Notes: generated by a model from the letters alone, not told the origin. 64,000 nucleotides of DNA from Persicaria tinctoria (GCA_037127255.1 JBANSL010000002.1:95138519-95202518), one strand, 5' to 3'; positions 36,769 to 48,978 are shown, counted from the stretch's first letter. A program made the numbers and translations.

Positions 36769-37156
36769 TAGAGTTGTAATATCAGCTGAACAGCTCGAGC
36801 TCGGCTCGAAAAAGCTTGACTTGAGCTCGTTCACTTACCTAAATAAGCTGAGGCTGAACATGATTCTAAGCTTGATTGAAAGCTCGGCTGCTTCGATTTA
36901 GGCTCGAATAGCTTGAATTTTATGGAATTTCTAAAATTTCCTTTAAGTTAATATGCTATGACCAAGTAAAGCTACTTAGAGCTCGAAAAAAACTCCGCTC
37001 GAGCTCGTTCATTTACTAAAACAAGTCAATTTTTTGGAAAAAAAAAGAAAGCTTGTTTAAAATTCGGGCTCAGCTCGACTCGAGTTCGTTTAACAAATGA
37101 ACCAAGCTTGATCGAACGTGGTAAGCCCGATTTATTCAGCTCGAATAACACTCCTA
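36769..37156 (-). mobile_element. hAT-type MITE (388 bp), copy A
   Basis: The ends TAGAGTTGTAATATCAGC and (inverted) TAGGAGTGTTATTCGAGC form terminal inverted repeats. GTTGTTGA (36761-36768) and ATTGTTGA (37157-37164) make an 8-bp target duplication with one mismatch. The interior is GAGCTCG-rich and homologous in reverse orientation to 51743-52129. There is no coding capacity. Confidence 0.82.
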
Positions 37157-37164
37157 ATTGTTGA

Positions 37165-38015
37165 TATTATGAATTAGGTTGTTAATATGGATGATTTTAA
37201 GAGAGATTTTAGATTTTTATTTGGTCAGAAAGAGAGATTTTAAATAGATTGAGGTGTGATTGTGTGAATCATTAATCTATACAATTAAGATTAATGATGA
37301 ACAACTAATTACAGTACAAGTTTGAATATAGGATATGGAGTTTTGATTTATTGAGTTGGGTAGGTATATGTTAGCTAGCTTGTTTTAATTTTATTAGTTT
37401 ATATTATTTTAATTTTAGTTTATATACACTTGCTTAATAGAGGCAGAGGGTTACGGAGAAGAGTAGGGCCCAGGGGAGAGTATGATGGGGGCGCGGACAG
37501 CGGATAACAACTCTATTCAATCAGAGACGTCGGCTTCCGGAGGGCGGTATTATCTATCTCCGTATTTCACGTTTGATTCTATCTGGTGTGACGCAGCAAC
37601 CGTACTCCATATATACATCTTGTTTGGACTTATATCACATAGTCACATAGATCTTGTAAAATCTGTGACTTTTTTTTGGCATCATGTCTAACCCAAGTTT
37701 GAAGCTTGCATCTTAATTAAAGCATGTTTGAGTAAATAATTCTAACATTGGACAATGTAAATCGCGATAATCACGTTTGGGCTTATCGAATGTAACAAGA
37801 TGAGAAACGAGATACTCCGTTAATCCGTTATGAACAGCAAGAACACAGAAGACGATAAAATAACTCTAGCAGAAGAAACAATTATGAAACAAATGTAAGC
37901 TTCTCTACTGATTGATGAGAGAGGCGATGTAAAAGAGAGCCCGATCCCATTATGAAGCAGAAATTATAAAACACCATCAGACGGGTCAAACAATACATAG
38001 AAACCAATGTCATAA
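37165..38015. other. Intergenic DNA
   Basis: No gene is supported. Bases 37440-37690 are less AT-rich and hold a 69-codon open frame (MMGARTADNN) that I do not recognise and do not call. Confidence 0.45.
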
Positions 38016-38240
38016 AGGAAAGCTTAGCTAGCTAAGTGATCCGTAACGCCATTGGTTTCGCGGAACACATGTCGAAACTAGATATTCCAATCTCTTTTAA
38101 CTAAGCCTTGGCACTTCGTGACAAGGTTGGCCCGCAGATGGCGCCGTATATATGATTCATTGGTTGCTAAGGAGAGTAGTTACCACCTGTGAGTCTGTTT
38201 TCAGAACCACTTGTACGTCTATAGCCACTCTCCCTCGCCA
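38016..38240 (-). pseudogene. Degraded RNase H fragment of LINE type
   Basis: The minus strand encodes VAIDVQVVLKTDSQVV near 38237-38190 and, in another frame, FRHVFRETNGVTDH near 38075-38030. These match the core (E/K-TDS) and C-terminal (RE-x-N-x-x-D) blocks of the RNase H domain in plant LINEs. Stops and a frame change separate them. Confidence 0.4.
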
Positions 38241-38303
38241 ACTTAAGATTAAGTAGTATTTCAATTTAAAAATACTTATAAAATATTAAAATTTTAATTA
38301 ATA

Positions 38304-38537
38304 CTGCCTCTGTTCCATAATACATGGGCTTTTTTTTTTGACACGTTTTTTAAGGAGCGAAAAACTCTATGAAATATTATTTTTTTAATCAAATTTTTTA
38401 TATCATTTGATACTTATTACTAATAAGTATCAAATGATATAAAAAATTTGATTAAAAAAATAATATTTCATAGAGTTTTTCGCTCCTTAAAAAACGTGCC
38501 GAAAACTAAAAATCCATGTATTTTGGAACGGAGGGAG
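38304..38537. mobile_element. Stowaway-type MITE, almost a full hairpin
   Basis: The inverted ends CTGCCTCTGTTCC and GGAACGGAGGGAG are flanked by TA on each side (38302-38303, 38538-38539), the Tc1/mariner signature. The arms are near-perfect reverse complements over nearly the whole 234 bp, meeting at TTATTACTAATAA near 38417. It lies about 600 bp beyond the BRI1 stop codon. Confidence 0.88.
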
Positions 38538-38539
38538 TA

Positions 38540-39138
38540 GTTAAGTAGTAGTAATAAATATTTTGAAAAGATCAAACCAAATTAAGACATTTGAGGGCGC
38601 CACAAAGCATAAATGGGACGTACAATAAGACTTACTTCACATAAAATGGATAAAATTAATAAAATAAATTCATTTTTAATTTTTTTTTTTTATATAATTA
38701 TGAATTATCTATCTGCATTAACAAGCCTCCAAGAACCTTCCCAAAGAACCCCACGAGAGGTCATATATACACATGGTCTGATGGTCACCATCAATGAAGT
38801 CAGAGATCTACTCAATTAATTTAATTACATTAAAATTAAAATGGCTTAAAGAAAAACACACACCAAATTAACAAAGGAAAACAAATACCCAACAATTTGC
38901 ACAAATAAACTTATCATGTTACATATTTACACACCTGAAAACACCTCTAAACTTGCCCAAAACTAAAAACATGTATATGAAAATCCCCAACACTTTTTAC
39001 ATACACTAATTTCTCACAGATTTATAGTGGGAAAAATAGAAGAAAAAAATAAAATAAAACTTTAGCCTAAAAGATGGTATAGAGTTTTTTTTTTTTTTTT
39101 CCCTTTCTTGCTAACCAAATGAAAACTTGGCTCTCAAT
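38540..39138. other. 3' flank of the BRI1 gene
   Basis: AT-rich DNA, probably including the BRI1 3' untranslated region (minus strand). No other gene is seen. Confidence 0.5.
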
Positions 39139-42100
39139 CTACAACTTGCCCATCTCAAGATCTTCCTTGATGGTCATCTCTACACCACCTTCGATCGAGC
39201 CGAGAGGCCCGAGACTCCCTCCAACCGCGAACAACCGATCATCCGCCCCAATGCTGGACGTCGAATCGAACCCAGACCCGGCTTGAATCTCCTTGAACAT
39301 CGCCATAACTTGGATCATCGTTGGTCGCTTCCATTGCCGATCATCCAAGCACGCAAAAGCGACTTTCAAGTGTTGTTGGAGCTCCGTCTCCAAGCCCGGA
39401 TCCTCGTTGATCAGCACGGGATCGAACACGTCGCTTATTCTCGACTTGGTGTGTTGCTTCACCCACCCGACGAGGTTGTTGTCCCCGAAGTCAGCTGAAT
39501 CGGTAGGCTGCTTCCCGGTTAAGAGCTCGAGGAGCACGACACCGTAGCTGTAGACATCGCCTTTCGTTGAGCACCGGAAGCTTTGGTAGTACTCGGGAGG
39601 AACGTAGCCGGGGGTTCCGGCTAGGGTGCTGACGCTCAGATGCGTGTCCATAGCGCTCATTAGCCTCGCCATTCCGAAATCGGAGACCCTGGCTTCTAGA
39701 TTCTCGTCGAGCAACACGTTGCTCGACTTCATGTCGCGGTGGATGATGTGAGGGATGCAGTTGTGGTGGAGGAAAGCGAGCCCCCTCGCCGCCCCGATAG
39801 CGATCTTCCGCCTCGCGGCCCAATCGAGCTTGATCCCCGCCTTCTTCCGGTCGTGTAGGACGTCTTCGAGGCTCCCGTGCATCATGTATTCGTAAACCAA
39901 AAGCCGTTCTTCTCCGACTTTGCAATAGCCCAACAGCGGAACCAGGTTCCGGTGCTTGATCTTGCCGATGGTCTCCATCTCGGCCATGAACTCCCTATCG
40001 CCCTGCCCGCTCACCTGTATGAGCTTCTTGATGGCGACGAAGCTCCCGTCTTTGAGCTTCGCCTTGTACACATCGCCAAAGCCACCGGAGCCAATCATGC
40101 TGTCGTCATGGAAGCCATTGGTGGCTTTCAGGAGATCCGCGAATGTGAGCTTCTGCAGCGGCTTCTCGAAGGCTGCAAGGTTGATGCTGAGGGCTTCCCG
40201 GGCGCTTGTGAACTTCCAATTGGTGTGCTGAGCTCCCGAATTCGAATTGCCCTCTGCGTAATCACCTGAGCTCGAATCTTCCTTCCTCTTCCTCCTCTTA
40301 CTCAGCTCCACATACAATATGATCACGCCGAATATGCAGAACAACGAGAACAGCAATCCCATTGCGACACTACCGGCTAGAGTGCCCTGCCTCCGCTGCC
40401 TCTGATGCTGAGCTGCAGTTGATGCCGACTCTCTCCCGCAGGGAGGGAGCGGATACCCACATAGGCCCGAGTTGTTGTAGAATCTGGAAGCCGGGAACGT
40501 CTCAAACTGACCCGAATTAGGGATCATCCCGGTAAGGTTGTTATTCGACAAGTCAATGTCGGTAAGCAATGTAAGACCAGCAAGTGATGGCGGGATCTGT
40601 CCGGAGAGATGGTTGTAGGAGAGGTCCATGACGCCCACATACTTGAGACCTCCTAGCTCGCTCGGGATCGGACCAGAGAGATTGTTGTAAGCCAAATCCA
40701 ATATCGAAAGGTAGTACATCGAGCCTAGCTCCTTCGGGATGCTGCCCTCCAACCTGTTGAAAGAGAGATCAAGGAAGATCATGGACCCATTGTGCTGAAA
40801 GGTAGGCTGAGTGTTGCCTCTGTAGATCCTAGTGAAGTTACATGTGTCCCGGGTCGGGATCCGGTTCAACGAATCCTGTCGGGTCCCAGCGAACTCGAGC
40901 AAGTTACCCGCCCCATGACACTCCTTGCTACCATCATTCCTCAAGTAGACATACTTCTTACCAACAACAAGCCCCACAACCATACTACCTGACTGCTTCG
41001 AAAGCGTCGAAGGGATCGAACCATTCAGCAGATTGCTGTTCAGATCCAACCACAGCAAGCTCTTACAATCCCCCAGCTCGGGCGGGATGCTCCCGTAAAA
41101 CGAGTTGTTCGACAGCTTGAGGATCGCGAGGTTCGCCAGGCCACCGATCCAGGGCGGAATCACGCCGCTCAACTGATTGCTAGACAGCGAAATCCAGTTC
41201 AAGTTGGTGCAATTCCTCAGCCCTGATGGGATGCTTCCAGTCAAATTGTTGTAATCCAAGATCAAATTCTCCAGTGATTGGAGATACCCGAGTTCTTGAG
41301 GAATCTCTCCTTCAAGATGGTTCATCCACATGATCAAATCCCTAAGGTTGGAGAGAAACCCTAAACTGGAAGGGATCAATCCAGTGAGGTAATTGAAGCT
41401 GATATCAACAGACACAAGAGAACTGCAGTTGCCCAAATCAGATGGTATATTACCAGTCAACAGATTATCTTGAAGATACAACTCCTTCAAAAATGTCTTC
41501 TGATTTTGACATAGCCCAGATGGAATTTGACCAGAGATGTTGTTAGAGCTCAAATCTAACCTCTCCAAGCTGTTTAACAGAGGGAGAGATTCAGGAAGAA
41601 CACCCACAAAGAGATTAGAAGCCAATGACAGCTTCCTCAACCCACCAATTTTCAAGAACACATCAATAGGCAAATCCCCAGAAAAGTTGTTGTAAGACAC
41701 ATCAAAGAGAGTAAGAGAAGTGCAGGAATCAAGGCCAGTGGGGAGATTACCAGATAAATGGTTGTATGAAAGGTCAATCTCCGTTAAATTAGGGCAAGCA
41801 GCAAGTAAACTCTCACTAATCCCACCTTCAAATTGGTTTCCTGACAGATAGAGAAATTGGAGATTTGAATTTGGGAGAGAAGGAATTAAACCTTTGAACT
41901 GATTGCTTGAGATGTTCAAGTAGGTGAGCTGATCACAACCACTGAACTCATTATCCTCAATTGAGCCGGTGAACTTGTTGGAGGACAAATCAAGATGCTT
42001 CAATTGAGCACATCCCCCCAAATTAGGGATTGAGGTTGAGAAATTGTTGCTGGAGACATCAAAGTGCTGCAGCGAATCACAGCCGACTAAGGAGAAGGAG

Positions 42101-42744
42101 CCCTCCAATTTGTTACCCCTTAGGGTTAAGGCGGTGAAATGGGGGCACCCGCCGGAGATCAGCCATGGGAGGAAGGAGCCACCGGCGAGGCGGTTGGAGG
42201 ACAAATCTAGGGTTTGGAGGGGGAGGGAGAAGGGCGAATTACCGAAACTGCCCTCGATGGAATTCGAGGAGAGGTTGAGCGTGGAGAGTGCAGAGCAAGG
42301 CGAGAAGGCGGACAAATCGGAGGCGGAGCCGGAGATGGAGTTGAGGGAGAGGTCGAGGAGGGCGAGGGAGGGGGAACAGGCGGGGAAGGGGCTAATTGCG
42401 CCGGTAAGATTGGTGGATTTGAGGTTAAGGGAGGTAAGGTTTCGGAGTGGGAGGAGGTGAGCTGAGACGGAGTTGAAAACAGGGGAGAGAGTAAGGAAGC
42501 TGAGATCCAGGGAGGTGATTCGGAGCTCCGAATTGCAGGTGACCCGGGTGAAGAGGCAAGGGTTTTGCCCCGGTTGCCAGTTCCGGAGAATCTCCGGGTT
42601 AGGGAGGGAGGATTTGAAGCGCAGGAGGAGGTCTACATCGTCCATGGAGGTCACCCCTGCTACGCCGCCGACAACGACTCCGGCGACGAAATAGACAACG
42701 AGCACTGACGCAATGAGGTGATTTCTGGCTGCCATCTCATTCAT
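39139..42744 (-). CDS. BRI1: Brassinosteroid receptor kinase BRI1
   Basis: Plasma-membrane receptor for brassinosteroid hormones, which partners with SERK co-receptors. A single intronless frame of 1201 residues starts at the ATG at 42744; a second ATG at 42735 is possible. It has a hydrophobic signal peptide (about 1-31) and a CX6C cap ([10 protein letters not shown]). I count about 21 leucine-rich repeats, the island domain (about 596-660) that forms the steroid pocket, then four more repeats and a CX6C cap (CGYPLPPC). The transmembrane helix is at about 785-812. The kinase has GSGGFGDVY (about 880), [15 protein letters not shown] (about 1000), DFG (about 1021) and a [14 protein letters not shown] activation segment. 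Kinase motifs are intact and length is close to the 1196 residues of Arabidopsis BRI1. The island and tail ([15 protein letters not shown], ending MGKL) favour BRI1 over BRL paralogues. Confidence 0.96.
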   Translation of the reverse strand: MNEMAARNHLIASVLVVYFVAGVVVGGVAGVTSMDDVDLLLRFKSSLPNPEILRNWQPGQNPCLFTRVTCNSELRITSLDLSFLTLSPVFNSVSAHLLPLRNLTSLNLKSTNLTGAISPFPACSPSLALLDLSLNSISGSASDLSAFSPCSALSTLNLSSNSIEGSFGNSPFSLPLQTLDLSSNRLAGGSFLPWLISGGCPHFTALTLRGNKLEGSFSLVGCDSLQHFDVSSNNFSTSIPNLGGCAQLKHLDLSSNKFTGSIEDNEFSGCDQLTYLNISSNQFKGLIPSLPNSNLQFLYLSGNQFEGGISESLLAACPNLTEIDLSYNHLSGNLPTGLDSCTSLTLFDVSYNNFSGDLPIDVFLKIGGLRKLSLASNLFVGVLPESLPLLNSLERLDLSSNNISGQIPSGLCQNQKTFLKELYLQDNLLTGNIPSDLGNCSSLVSVDISFNYLTGLIPSSLGFLSNLRDLIMWMNHLEGEIPQELGYLQSLENLILDYNNLTGSIPSGLRNCTNLNWISLSSNQLSGVIPPWIGGLANLAILKLSNNSFYGSIPPELGDCKSLLWLDLNSNLLNGSIPSTLSKQSGSMVVGLVVGKKYVYLRNDGSKECHGAGNLLEFAGTRQDSLNRIPTRDTCNFTRIYRGNTQPTFQHNGSMIFLDLSFNRLEGSIPKELGSMYYLSILDLAYNNLSGPIPSELGGLKYVGVMDLSYNHLSGQIPPSLAGLTLLTDIDLSNNNLTGMIPNSGQFETFPASRFYNNSGLCGYPLPPCGRESASTAAQHQRQRRQGTLAGSVAMGLLFSLFCIFGVIILYVELSKRRKRKEDSSSGDYAEGNSNSGAQHTNWKFTSAREALSINLAAFEKPLQKLTFADLLKATNGFHDDSMIGSGGFGDVYKAKLKDGSFVAIKKLIQVSGQGDREFMAEMETIGKIKHRNLVPLLGYCKVGEERLLVYEYMMHGSLEDVLHDRKKAGIKLDWAARRKIAIGAARGLAFLHHNCIPHIIHRDMKSSNVLLDENLEARVSDFGMARLMSAMDTHLSVSTLAGTPGYVPPEYYQSFRCSTKGDVYSYGVVLLELLTGKQPTDSADFGDNNLVGWVKQHTKSRISDVFDPVLINEDPGLETELQQHLKVAFACLDDRQWKRPTMIQVMAMFKEIQAGSGFDSTSSIGADDRLFAVGGSLGPLGSIEGGVEMTIKEDLEMGKL

Positions 42745-43248
42745 CTTCGTTTAAACTGAAAATGGTGTTTAGTTTACAGTGGAGAGAGGTTAGGGGCTCC
42801 CCGCCATTGCAGAGGGAGTTGCTCTGTTTTGAGGAAGGAGTATAAGATGGAGGAGAAAGCAAGGAAGGGTCAAAATTTGGAAGAAAAAGGAAAAAAAAAA
42901 GTGTTATTTATATACAGTACTACTATATGAAGAAGATGAAGAGAGAAATAGGAGAAGTGAAGGACACAGCTGGTGCTCACATGCCCTGTGGGCCCCACAT
43001 CTTTCTCTCTCCTCTTGGTTGGTGTTGAACTGTTGATTATAAGACGATGAGATTCCGGTCGTCGGATCAAGTTTTAGATGTAAATTACTGTATTTATCTA
43101 TAAAAGAATTGTAAAAAAAATAAAAAAAATTGTTTTAGCAAATAATTGTGATAATTTCATTTTAACGAATAATTATTTAATGTCACTAAATAATTAGAAG
43201 TTATTTTTAATCTAATTATTAAATTTATTAACATGTTGTCTAAAACTA
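42745..43248 (-). promoter_or_regulatory. 5' leader and proximal promoter region of BRI1
   Basis: Sequence upstream of the BRI1 ATG. On the minus strand it is pyrimidine-rich close to the start (CT-rich at 42820-42900), typical of a plant 5' leader. No specific element is claimed. The upstream limit is set by the MITE at 43251. Confidence 0.4.
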
Positions 43249-43250
43249 TA

Positions 43251-43451
43251 CGCCCTCCTCTTATAAATGTAAGAGTTTGCTCTTGTGTATATAATTTAAG
43301 TAGCTAAAATTATTATTTTTTATTTTAACAATTTAATATTTATTACTAATAAGTATTATATTGTTAAACAAACTAATATTTTGTATAATTTTTAACTCTT
43401 TAAACTACATATTCAAAGTAAAAAATATCTTATATTTATGATCGGATAGAG
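43251..43451. mobile_element. Diverged Stowaway-type MITE
   Basis: The ends CGCCCTCCTCTTATAAATGT and (inverted) CTCTATCCGATCATAAATAT are flanked by TA. The centre TTTATTACTAATAAGTA matches the centre of the Stowaway at 38304-38537. The arms have diverged, so this copy is older. Confidence 0.65.
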
Positions 43452-43453
43452 TA

Positions 43454-44287
43454 TTTATTTATTTGTTTAAAATAAATTAAAATAACATATTTTAATGAAC
43501 GAATGAAATACTAAAACACCTATTTTTTTTTGCTAGTTTTAGGTTTGTTTAGTTTGATCCGAGTTTGTGAGCTCGCAATCTTTATATTGTATGTTCGACG
43601 GTTCAACATCTGCCAACTTATCGACTATTTGAGGAATTAGATCTGACCCTCGAATTCTTACCTTATTTTAAAAAAAAAAAAAAAAAAAAACCTCCATAGT
43701 AGACAATTTATTTTGAATTTGCAAAAAAAAAAAAAGAAAAAAGAAAAAGAAATGGATAAATAATTTATCAAGTGTGAAAATTTTGGCTGGATACGTTGCA
43801 AAGCGTACGTGTGAGAGTGCCATGTCTGTCACTTTAAAAAGGCTCTCGCTTTCCGTTGCTAGTTGGGGATGGGGACGTAAACTCAGTACAGTACAGTAGT
43901 CTTCGGAGCTTTTCCCGTTCCCAATTAAAGGTGTTTACTGTTTACTTAATTAATTTGGGGATTAAATTAATTAATCGAGGGGGAGGGGTGCAGTGCAGAT
44001 TAGTTAATTAATTAATTTAACTAGGGTTTTTGATTCCCATGAATTGAAGAACGATTTGTTTGTCTCTCTATCAAGCTTTCTCTACCGCGCGCCGTTCAAT
44101 TTTTATTACAGATTCCAATCCATTATTTTAATTCTTTTAAAAAAAAGGGGTAGTTTGTGGAGTAATTAATTAGCAAGAGGAGGATTAAACTAATCAGGAG
44201 TTTGTTCCTCTAATTCTTGATTCAGTTCTTATCTAGAGTTGAGATCATCTTAAGTTTATTTTGTGTTTTGTCACTTTTGTGGTATAA
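43454..44287. other. Intergenic DNA
   Basis: No gene is supported. It includes an A-rich tract at 43671-43690 that could be the tail of an unrecognised retroposed copy. Confidence 0.45.
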
Positions 44288-44718
44288 GAGCAAGCCCAAC
44301 AGCTTCTTTAAAATAGAAAAAAGTTGAAGTTTTAGAGAAAAAATGCATTTTTTCACTCCAACAGCTTTTGTAAACTCATTTGTAAAATAGAGAAGTGGAA
44401 TGGGAGAGGAAAAAATCTCTAAATTTGGAAGAAGATAAGTAATCTCTATAATTTAATGTTTCACTCATTTCTGTATGTAAATAAATTTAATGTTTACCCT
44501 TCACTTTGGCACTCATATTCTACATGAATCATCCCTTCTATCTTTTTTTAATCATTAATTGTTTATATATTATAAATTTCTTATTGATTATAGTGTATAA
44601 TAAATGTAAAAATCTGTAAAATAGAGAAGCTGTTGGAGTTATGGTGAATTTTTTTTAGAGATTTTGACATTTTGATCTCTATTTTAAAGATTTTTTACAA
44701 TAGCGGTTGGGGTTGCTT
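44288..44718. mobile_element. MITE with GAGCAA...CCAAC ends and TAA duplication
   Basis: The left end GAGCAAGCCCAACAGC and the inverted right end GCGGTTGGGGTTGCTT mirror each other. TAA flanks both (44285-44287 and 44719-44721), a 3-bp duplication as in PIF/Harbinger. The interior shares AAAATAGAGAA, CTGTTGGAGTT and AGAGATTTTG motifs with the larger element at 49914-51652. Confidence 0.7.
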
Positions 44719-44759
44719 TAAAGCTGAGATCCACGAGATAAATGTACTCCAAAATATTT

Positions 44760-45009
44760 CAACCTGTCGGTCATCAGGCCTACCCGTCGTCTAATCAGGC
44801 ATACCCTCCTCCGACTGATGTGTGCACCATGCCTTATCGTCTCAATGGCTACCGAACCCTAGTCGCCACTCTCCTCTCTCTCTCTCTCCCTCTCAACAAA
44901 ATGGAAAGGCCGAACGAATCATCCGAACCATTACCAATATGATGCGCACTCTCCCCTTCTTTATTGGCCTTACGCCTTAGCCACCACATGCAACCTCGCT
45001 CTGATACCA
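44760..45009. pseudogene. Rearranged copia remnant: integrase scrap next to an inverted primer site
   Basis: The + strand reads QNGKAERIIRTITNMMRTL at about 44897-44953, the catalytic-Glu part of a copia integrase. A minus-strand tRNA-iMet primer site (GCTCTGATACCA in + orientation, 44998-45009) follows. The two lie in opposite orientations, so they come from different copies or a rearranged one. Confidence 0.6.
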
Positions 45010-45153
45010 TGTGAGATCATGAGATTGATTGTAATGTCCTACTTGGGAGTTTCCATGCATTGATAAACATATATATATAGGTTACAAAGGTATTGAGCCT
45101 TAACGGGCTTTTAGCCCACTATATAAGAGGAGACCTATGTAATCTATCACAAC
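45010..45153 (-). repeat. Probable LTR remnant next to the inverted primer site
   Basis: Directly beyond the primer site the sequence TGTGAGATCATGAG begins. It continues to about 45153 with TATATAAGAGG-type promoter-like bases. No partner LTR is in the window, so the outer limit is uncertain. Confidence 0.45.
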
Positions 45154-45156
45154 CGA

Positions 45157-45380
45157 CCAGAAATAAATGATGTTTAATCTTTGTACATGTAGTTTTAGAA
45201 GCTAAAAACTATATAAAATCTTATTTATTTTAATTAATTTTTTCATAATTTAATACTCCGTAACCCATGAAAAAATTAATTAAAATAAATAAAATTTTAT
45301 ACTGTAGTTTACTAGTTCTAAAATTTAAACTAGTTCTAAAATTACGTGTAAAAAAGTCAAACATCATTTATTTTAGCTGG
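45157..45380. mobile_element. Foldback MITE
   Basis: CCAGAAATAAATGATGTTT at the left and its near-complement AAACATCATTTATTTTAGCTGG at the right open into arms of about 100 bp each. The arms share TTTATTTTAATTAATTTTT and meet near 45260. The element is non-coding. The target duplication is unclear. Confidence 0.7.
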
Positions 45381-45400
45381 ACCTAATTAAACTATACGAT

Positions 45401-45842
45401 CAGTGGCGGAACCTCTTTATGGCCAGTGGTGGCAGTCGCCCCCCAATCGAAAATGAAATTTAACATACATATTCCTCTTGTCGATAGCTTCGATTTGATA
45501 TATTATAAGCTCAAATCCGATATCTGAGCAAAAAGTTATAAGCGATTCAAATTTCAGCACTGAATTACAATATTTTCTACATCATTTAACAAACCGATAT
45601 ATTTTTATTGTAATTATCTTTTATTAATTTCATATCTTAATAATATAATTATATCTGAGAACTTCAAATTAGGATCAGGTTATATTGAAATATTTGAAAA
45701 CCATGAAATAAATCATGCAAGTTCAGGTTACATAATATTGATGATTTTTCGGAATAGAAAAATTATGGTTTAATTTTACATATAATATTTTTTTATTGTA
45801 ATTTTTCGCCCCTTCAATCAACAAGTTCAGGTTTCGCCAGTG
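45401..45842. mobile_element. hAT-type non-autonomous element (442 bp), perfect 8-bp duplication
   Basis: The ends CAGTGGCGGAACCT and (inverted) CACTGGCGAAACCT are flanked on both sides by TATACGAT (45393-45400 and 45843-45850). An 8-bp duplication with CA(g/c)TGGCG ends is characteristic of hAT elements. There is no coding capacity. Confidence 0.88.
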
Positions 45843-45850
45843 TATACGAT

Positions 45851-46843
45851 TAACATCGAAATTTACTGACTAGCATAGAAATTTAAGTCATTATAAACAA
45901 CTTCACCGTACTCGTATACCTACCCATATGGTAATTTTTTTTTTCATTTTCCATGTGGTTGATTTTTATGGTTCTCCAAAGTCCAACAAATCATTATACT
46001 CCGTAAACAACTTCACTGTATCGTATACGGTATACCTACCCTTTAAAATTTTACACTTGGTTATCTTTTAATTGAAATTCTCATAAAATTAAAAATTTTA
46101 TATTTTTATTTAAAAAAGTTAAATAAATCAAATGCATATATTTATGTCAACTAAATGAGCCCTAATTTTTGTTAGTTGTGAAAAAACAACCCTCATCCTG
46201 CCCTTTTAGAAAAGCTCTTTTAAACTTGACGGAGTTATTCGATATGAAATTGTAAAAATTTTCAATGTTTTATTTAAACCTAATGTTAATAAGATTTATA
46301 TATACATAAATAATCTTATGTAATTTTAAAAATATTTAGCCATCTATAGAGTAATTTTGCATATTCTAAAATATTTGGCGAAAATATGCAAATATGACAA
46401 TTTCAAATGACCTCAAAATTTATTTGACCGAACTATTTGTGCATACGGATGTACGGAGTACATTGTAGCACGTGATGCTCACGCGCGTCTGGTTAGGGTG
46501 GAGGAGCAATGTGGGATATTTAGGGAAATCCTCAGTGGCGGCCAATCTACACCGTTGGATGACATAGACGGACGAGATTGAATGAGGTAAAAAACACAAC
46601 ATAAAAAATGAACAAAAGTAAAAAGTAACTGCGAGTGTACTGTAACTTACAGTGGGGGTGCAGGTGCAGGTGCAGGTGCGTGTTGGTGTGATGTCTCTCG
46701 ACGTATCTAATCTCATCTGGAGAGTGAAGAGGTAAATCTAGTACTACAGTGCTACCTTCCATTTAAATTACATAAATGCCCCCATTTACTTGTGCCCACA
46801 AAAATTACTTTAGAAATGCCTAAAAAACCTTATGAAATTATAC
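45851..46843. other. Intergenic DNA
   Basis: No gene is supported. Bases 46440-46740 are less AT-rich, with a GGTGCA repeat (46656-46680). Open frames there are short and unrecognised. Confidence 0.5.
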
Positions 46844-47077
46844 AAATTCGGATAACATAAAGCATAATTCTTACATTATTAATACAATTTCGACCACCTT
46901 ACTCTACAAATATACGATAGCGTTACGCTCCATTTGTTTAATAAAACATGTCATTTTAAGGTGCTATTAAAAACCATTTCGGTATTCTGGATTTGCAAAC
47001 ATGTCATTAATTTGCAAAAGGTAGAATTTACATATGGCCGGAGAGAGGGAAAATGAGCTGAAGTTATTAGATATACA

Positions 47078-47503
47078 CATCGGCGGACTCAGAAACTTTT
47101 GAGGGGGGGGGGGAGTCACCAGGGTGGATGCGGCGGCGGGTTGCTGGGTGGGTCGAGGGCTCGACTCGGACTTCTCTCTCACAGTCGGCGGCTACTGTAA
47201 ATGTAAATGGGGGAAGGGGCGGCTATTGACTGTAAATGTAAATGGGGGCTTTTGAATTTAACCTATAAAAATATTTTTAAAAAAATAGAGGTAAAAAAGT
47301 AAAGTTTGGTGAGTCGAACCTGGGTCTCCTGACTTCGAAAGAGCTCACCCACATCCTTTGCCAATTGAGCCAACGCTGTTTAGTGATTTTTTCACCCTCT
47401 TTACTTAATTATATCCAAAACGAGTTTTTTTTTTTAAAGTACATATTTCCGGGGCCGAGGGGGGGAGTCACGTGACCCCCCAAGACCCCTGGGTCCGCCA
47501 CTG
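47078..47503. mobile_element. hAT-type element (426 bp) with internal tRNA-like segment
   Basis: It starts CATCGGCGGACTC and ends GGGTCCGCCACTG, an imperfect inverted pair. GATATACA flanks it perfectly (47070-47077 and 47504-47511). It contains two GGGGGAGTCAC-type blocks near the ends and an antisense tRNA-like segment. It is absent from the paralogous site at about 54400. Confidence 0.88.
47306..47378 (-). other. tRNA-like segment (A and B boxes) inside the hAT element
   Basis: On the minus strand TGGCTCAATTGGCAAAG fits the pol III A box and GGTTCGACTCA fits the B box, about 50 bases apart. It does not fold as an intact tRNA that I can assign, so it is not called a tRNA gene. Confidence 0.55.
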
Positions 47504-47575
47504 GATATACATTAACTTTAAATTTAGTAAGGTAATCGAATATATATGAATTTTGATTTAATTGTAAGCACTGAA

Positions 47576-47948
47576 AAGTTGCAAATCTTTCAATGTGGGG
47601 ATGTTTCTTACAATGCCTTGAACGGGTAAATATATAGATATAAGGTGGGATAACCCAGATTAACAAAAAAAAAATAGGTTCCAAACTAACTGGGAACCTA
47701 TGAAAACCTCAAGACCTCTATTCACCCAACTAACTAACCCAAAAGTATACCCAAATCTCCAAAAAGTGTGTCTAACAATTACCTAATCTCTCTCTATACC
47801 CCCAAGTGACGATCACTAACAACTTCCAAAACTACCCGGCCAAGAGGATTGTACGCCATCGCATATCCTCGTGTGATTTGCACTTCCACATCAAAGATAT
47901 GCACGACCTACAACTCTCGATAATTTGGATAGTGCATGCTTTAACATT
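47576..47948. other. Intergenic DNA
   Basis: No gene or repeat structure recognised. Confidence 0.5.
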
Positions 47949-48785
47949 GGGTAGGACTATGTAGCACGGAAACGCTTATGTAGGGCACAGTGTCGTGTCG
48001 GAAACACGAACACGACACGAAACACCTCGGAAACGCCTCGACACGGTCAAGAAACGGTCAAACTTCGGACACGTATGGAAACGCGATGGAAACGCCTTGG
48101 ACACGGTTCACAAATAATGAACACGATTTGGAATAAAAAAAAACCCGGTTCATAATTAAAATAAAATGGAAAAAAGTAAACTCGGCTATCAACCTTTGCC
48201 CTTTTCTTTTTGAGCGTCCTTTCGCACTAGCCACCGTCGAGTGCTGTTCTACACTAGCCACCGCCGTTCTTCGATCTGCACTAGCCACCGTCGATCGTTG
48301 GGCTTTCTGAACACAAACGAGTGTCGTTCTTGTCAATCTTCCTTCAACTCTTCTCTCCCTATCTCACTATCTCTCTATACCTTGATTTATTTTTAGATTT
48401 AGGGTTCTTTGATTGAGTGATGTTTGATTTCAATTTATATGAGATTTAGGTGTAGGATCTAGAAATTGACGATGGTTTAGGCTCACAAACTAATGAAGGT
48501 AGCAGAGGGGGTGTTTCTTCGAAACAGAACGTGGAGGTGGAGTGGACCGCTTTGGGATTATGTTGATAACTTGATATAGTTGGCAGAATAGCGGGAGGGG
48601 GTAACAAGACATGATGGTGAACCACCTCCTCTCTATACTTTGATTTATTTTTAGACTTAGCAATGTTTATTTGTATATATTTTGATTTGAAATGTTATAT
48701 AATTATTTATTTATATCTCATTGGTCTTAACATCTAGGTGGCTCCTATTAGTACAAATGTATACATCTTTGCAAGACCCTTAAAA

Positions 48786-48903
<118 letters not shown>

Positions 48904-48978
48904 TATATCTTTGCCGTGTCCGTGTCCTATGTTTTTTGAAATTGTCGTTTCCCCGTGTGTTCCCGTGTCCGTGTCCTG

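Larger units (their letters stand above)
46844..47575 (+). repeat. Duplicated block, copy 1 (interrupted by a hAT element)
   Basis: AAATTCGGATAACATAAAGC through AATTTTGATTTAATTGTAAG matches 54097-54457 in order and orientation once the hAT insertion at 47078-47503 is removed. The flanks outside the block do not match. It could be an uncharacterised dispersed repeat or a small segmental duplication. Confidence 0.8.
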
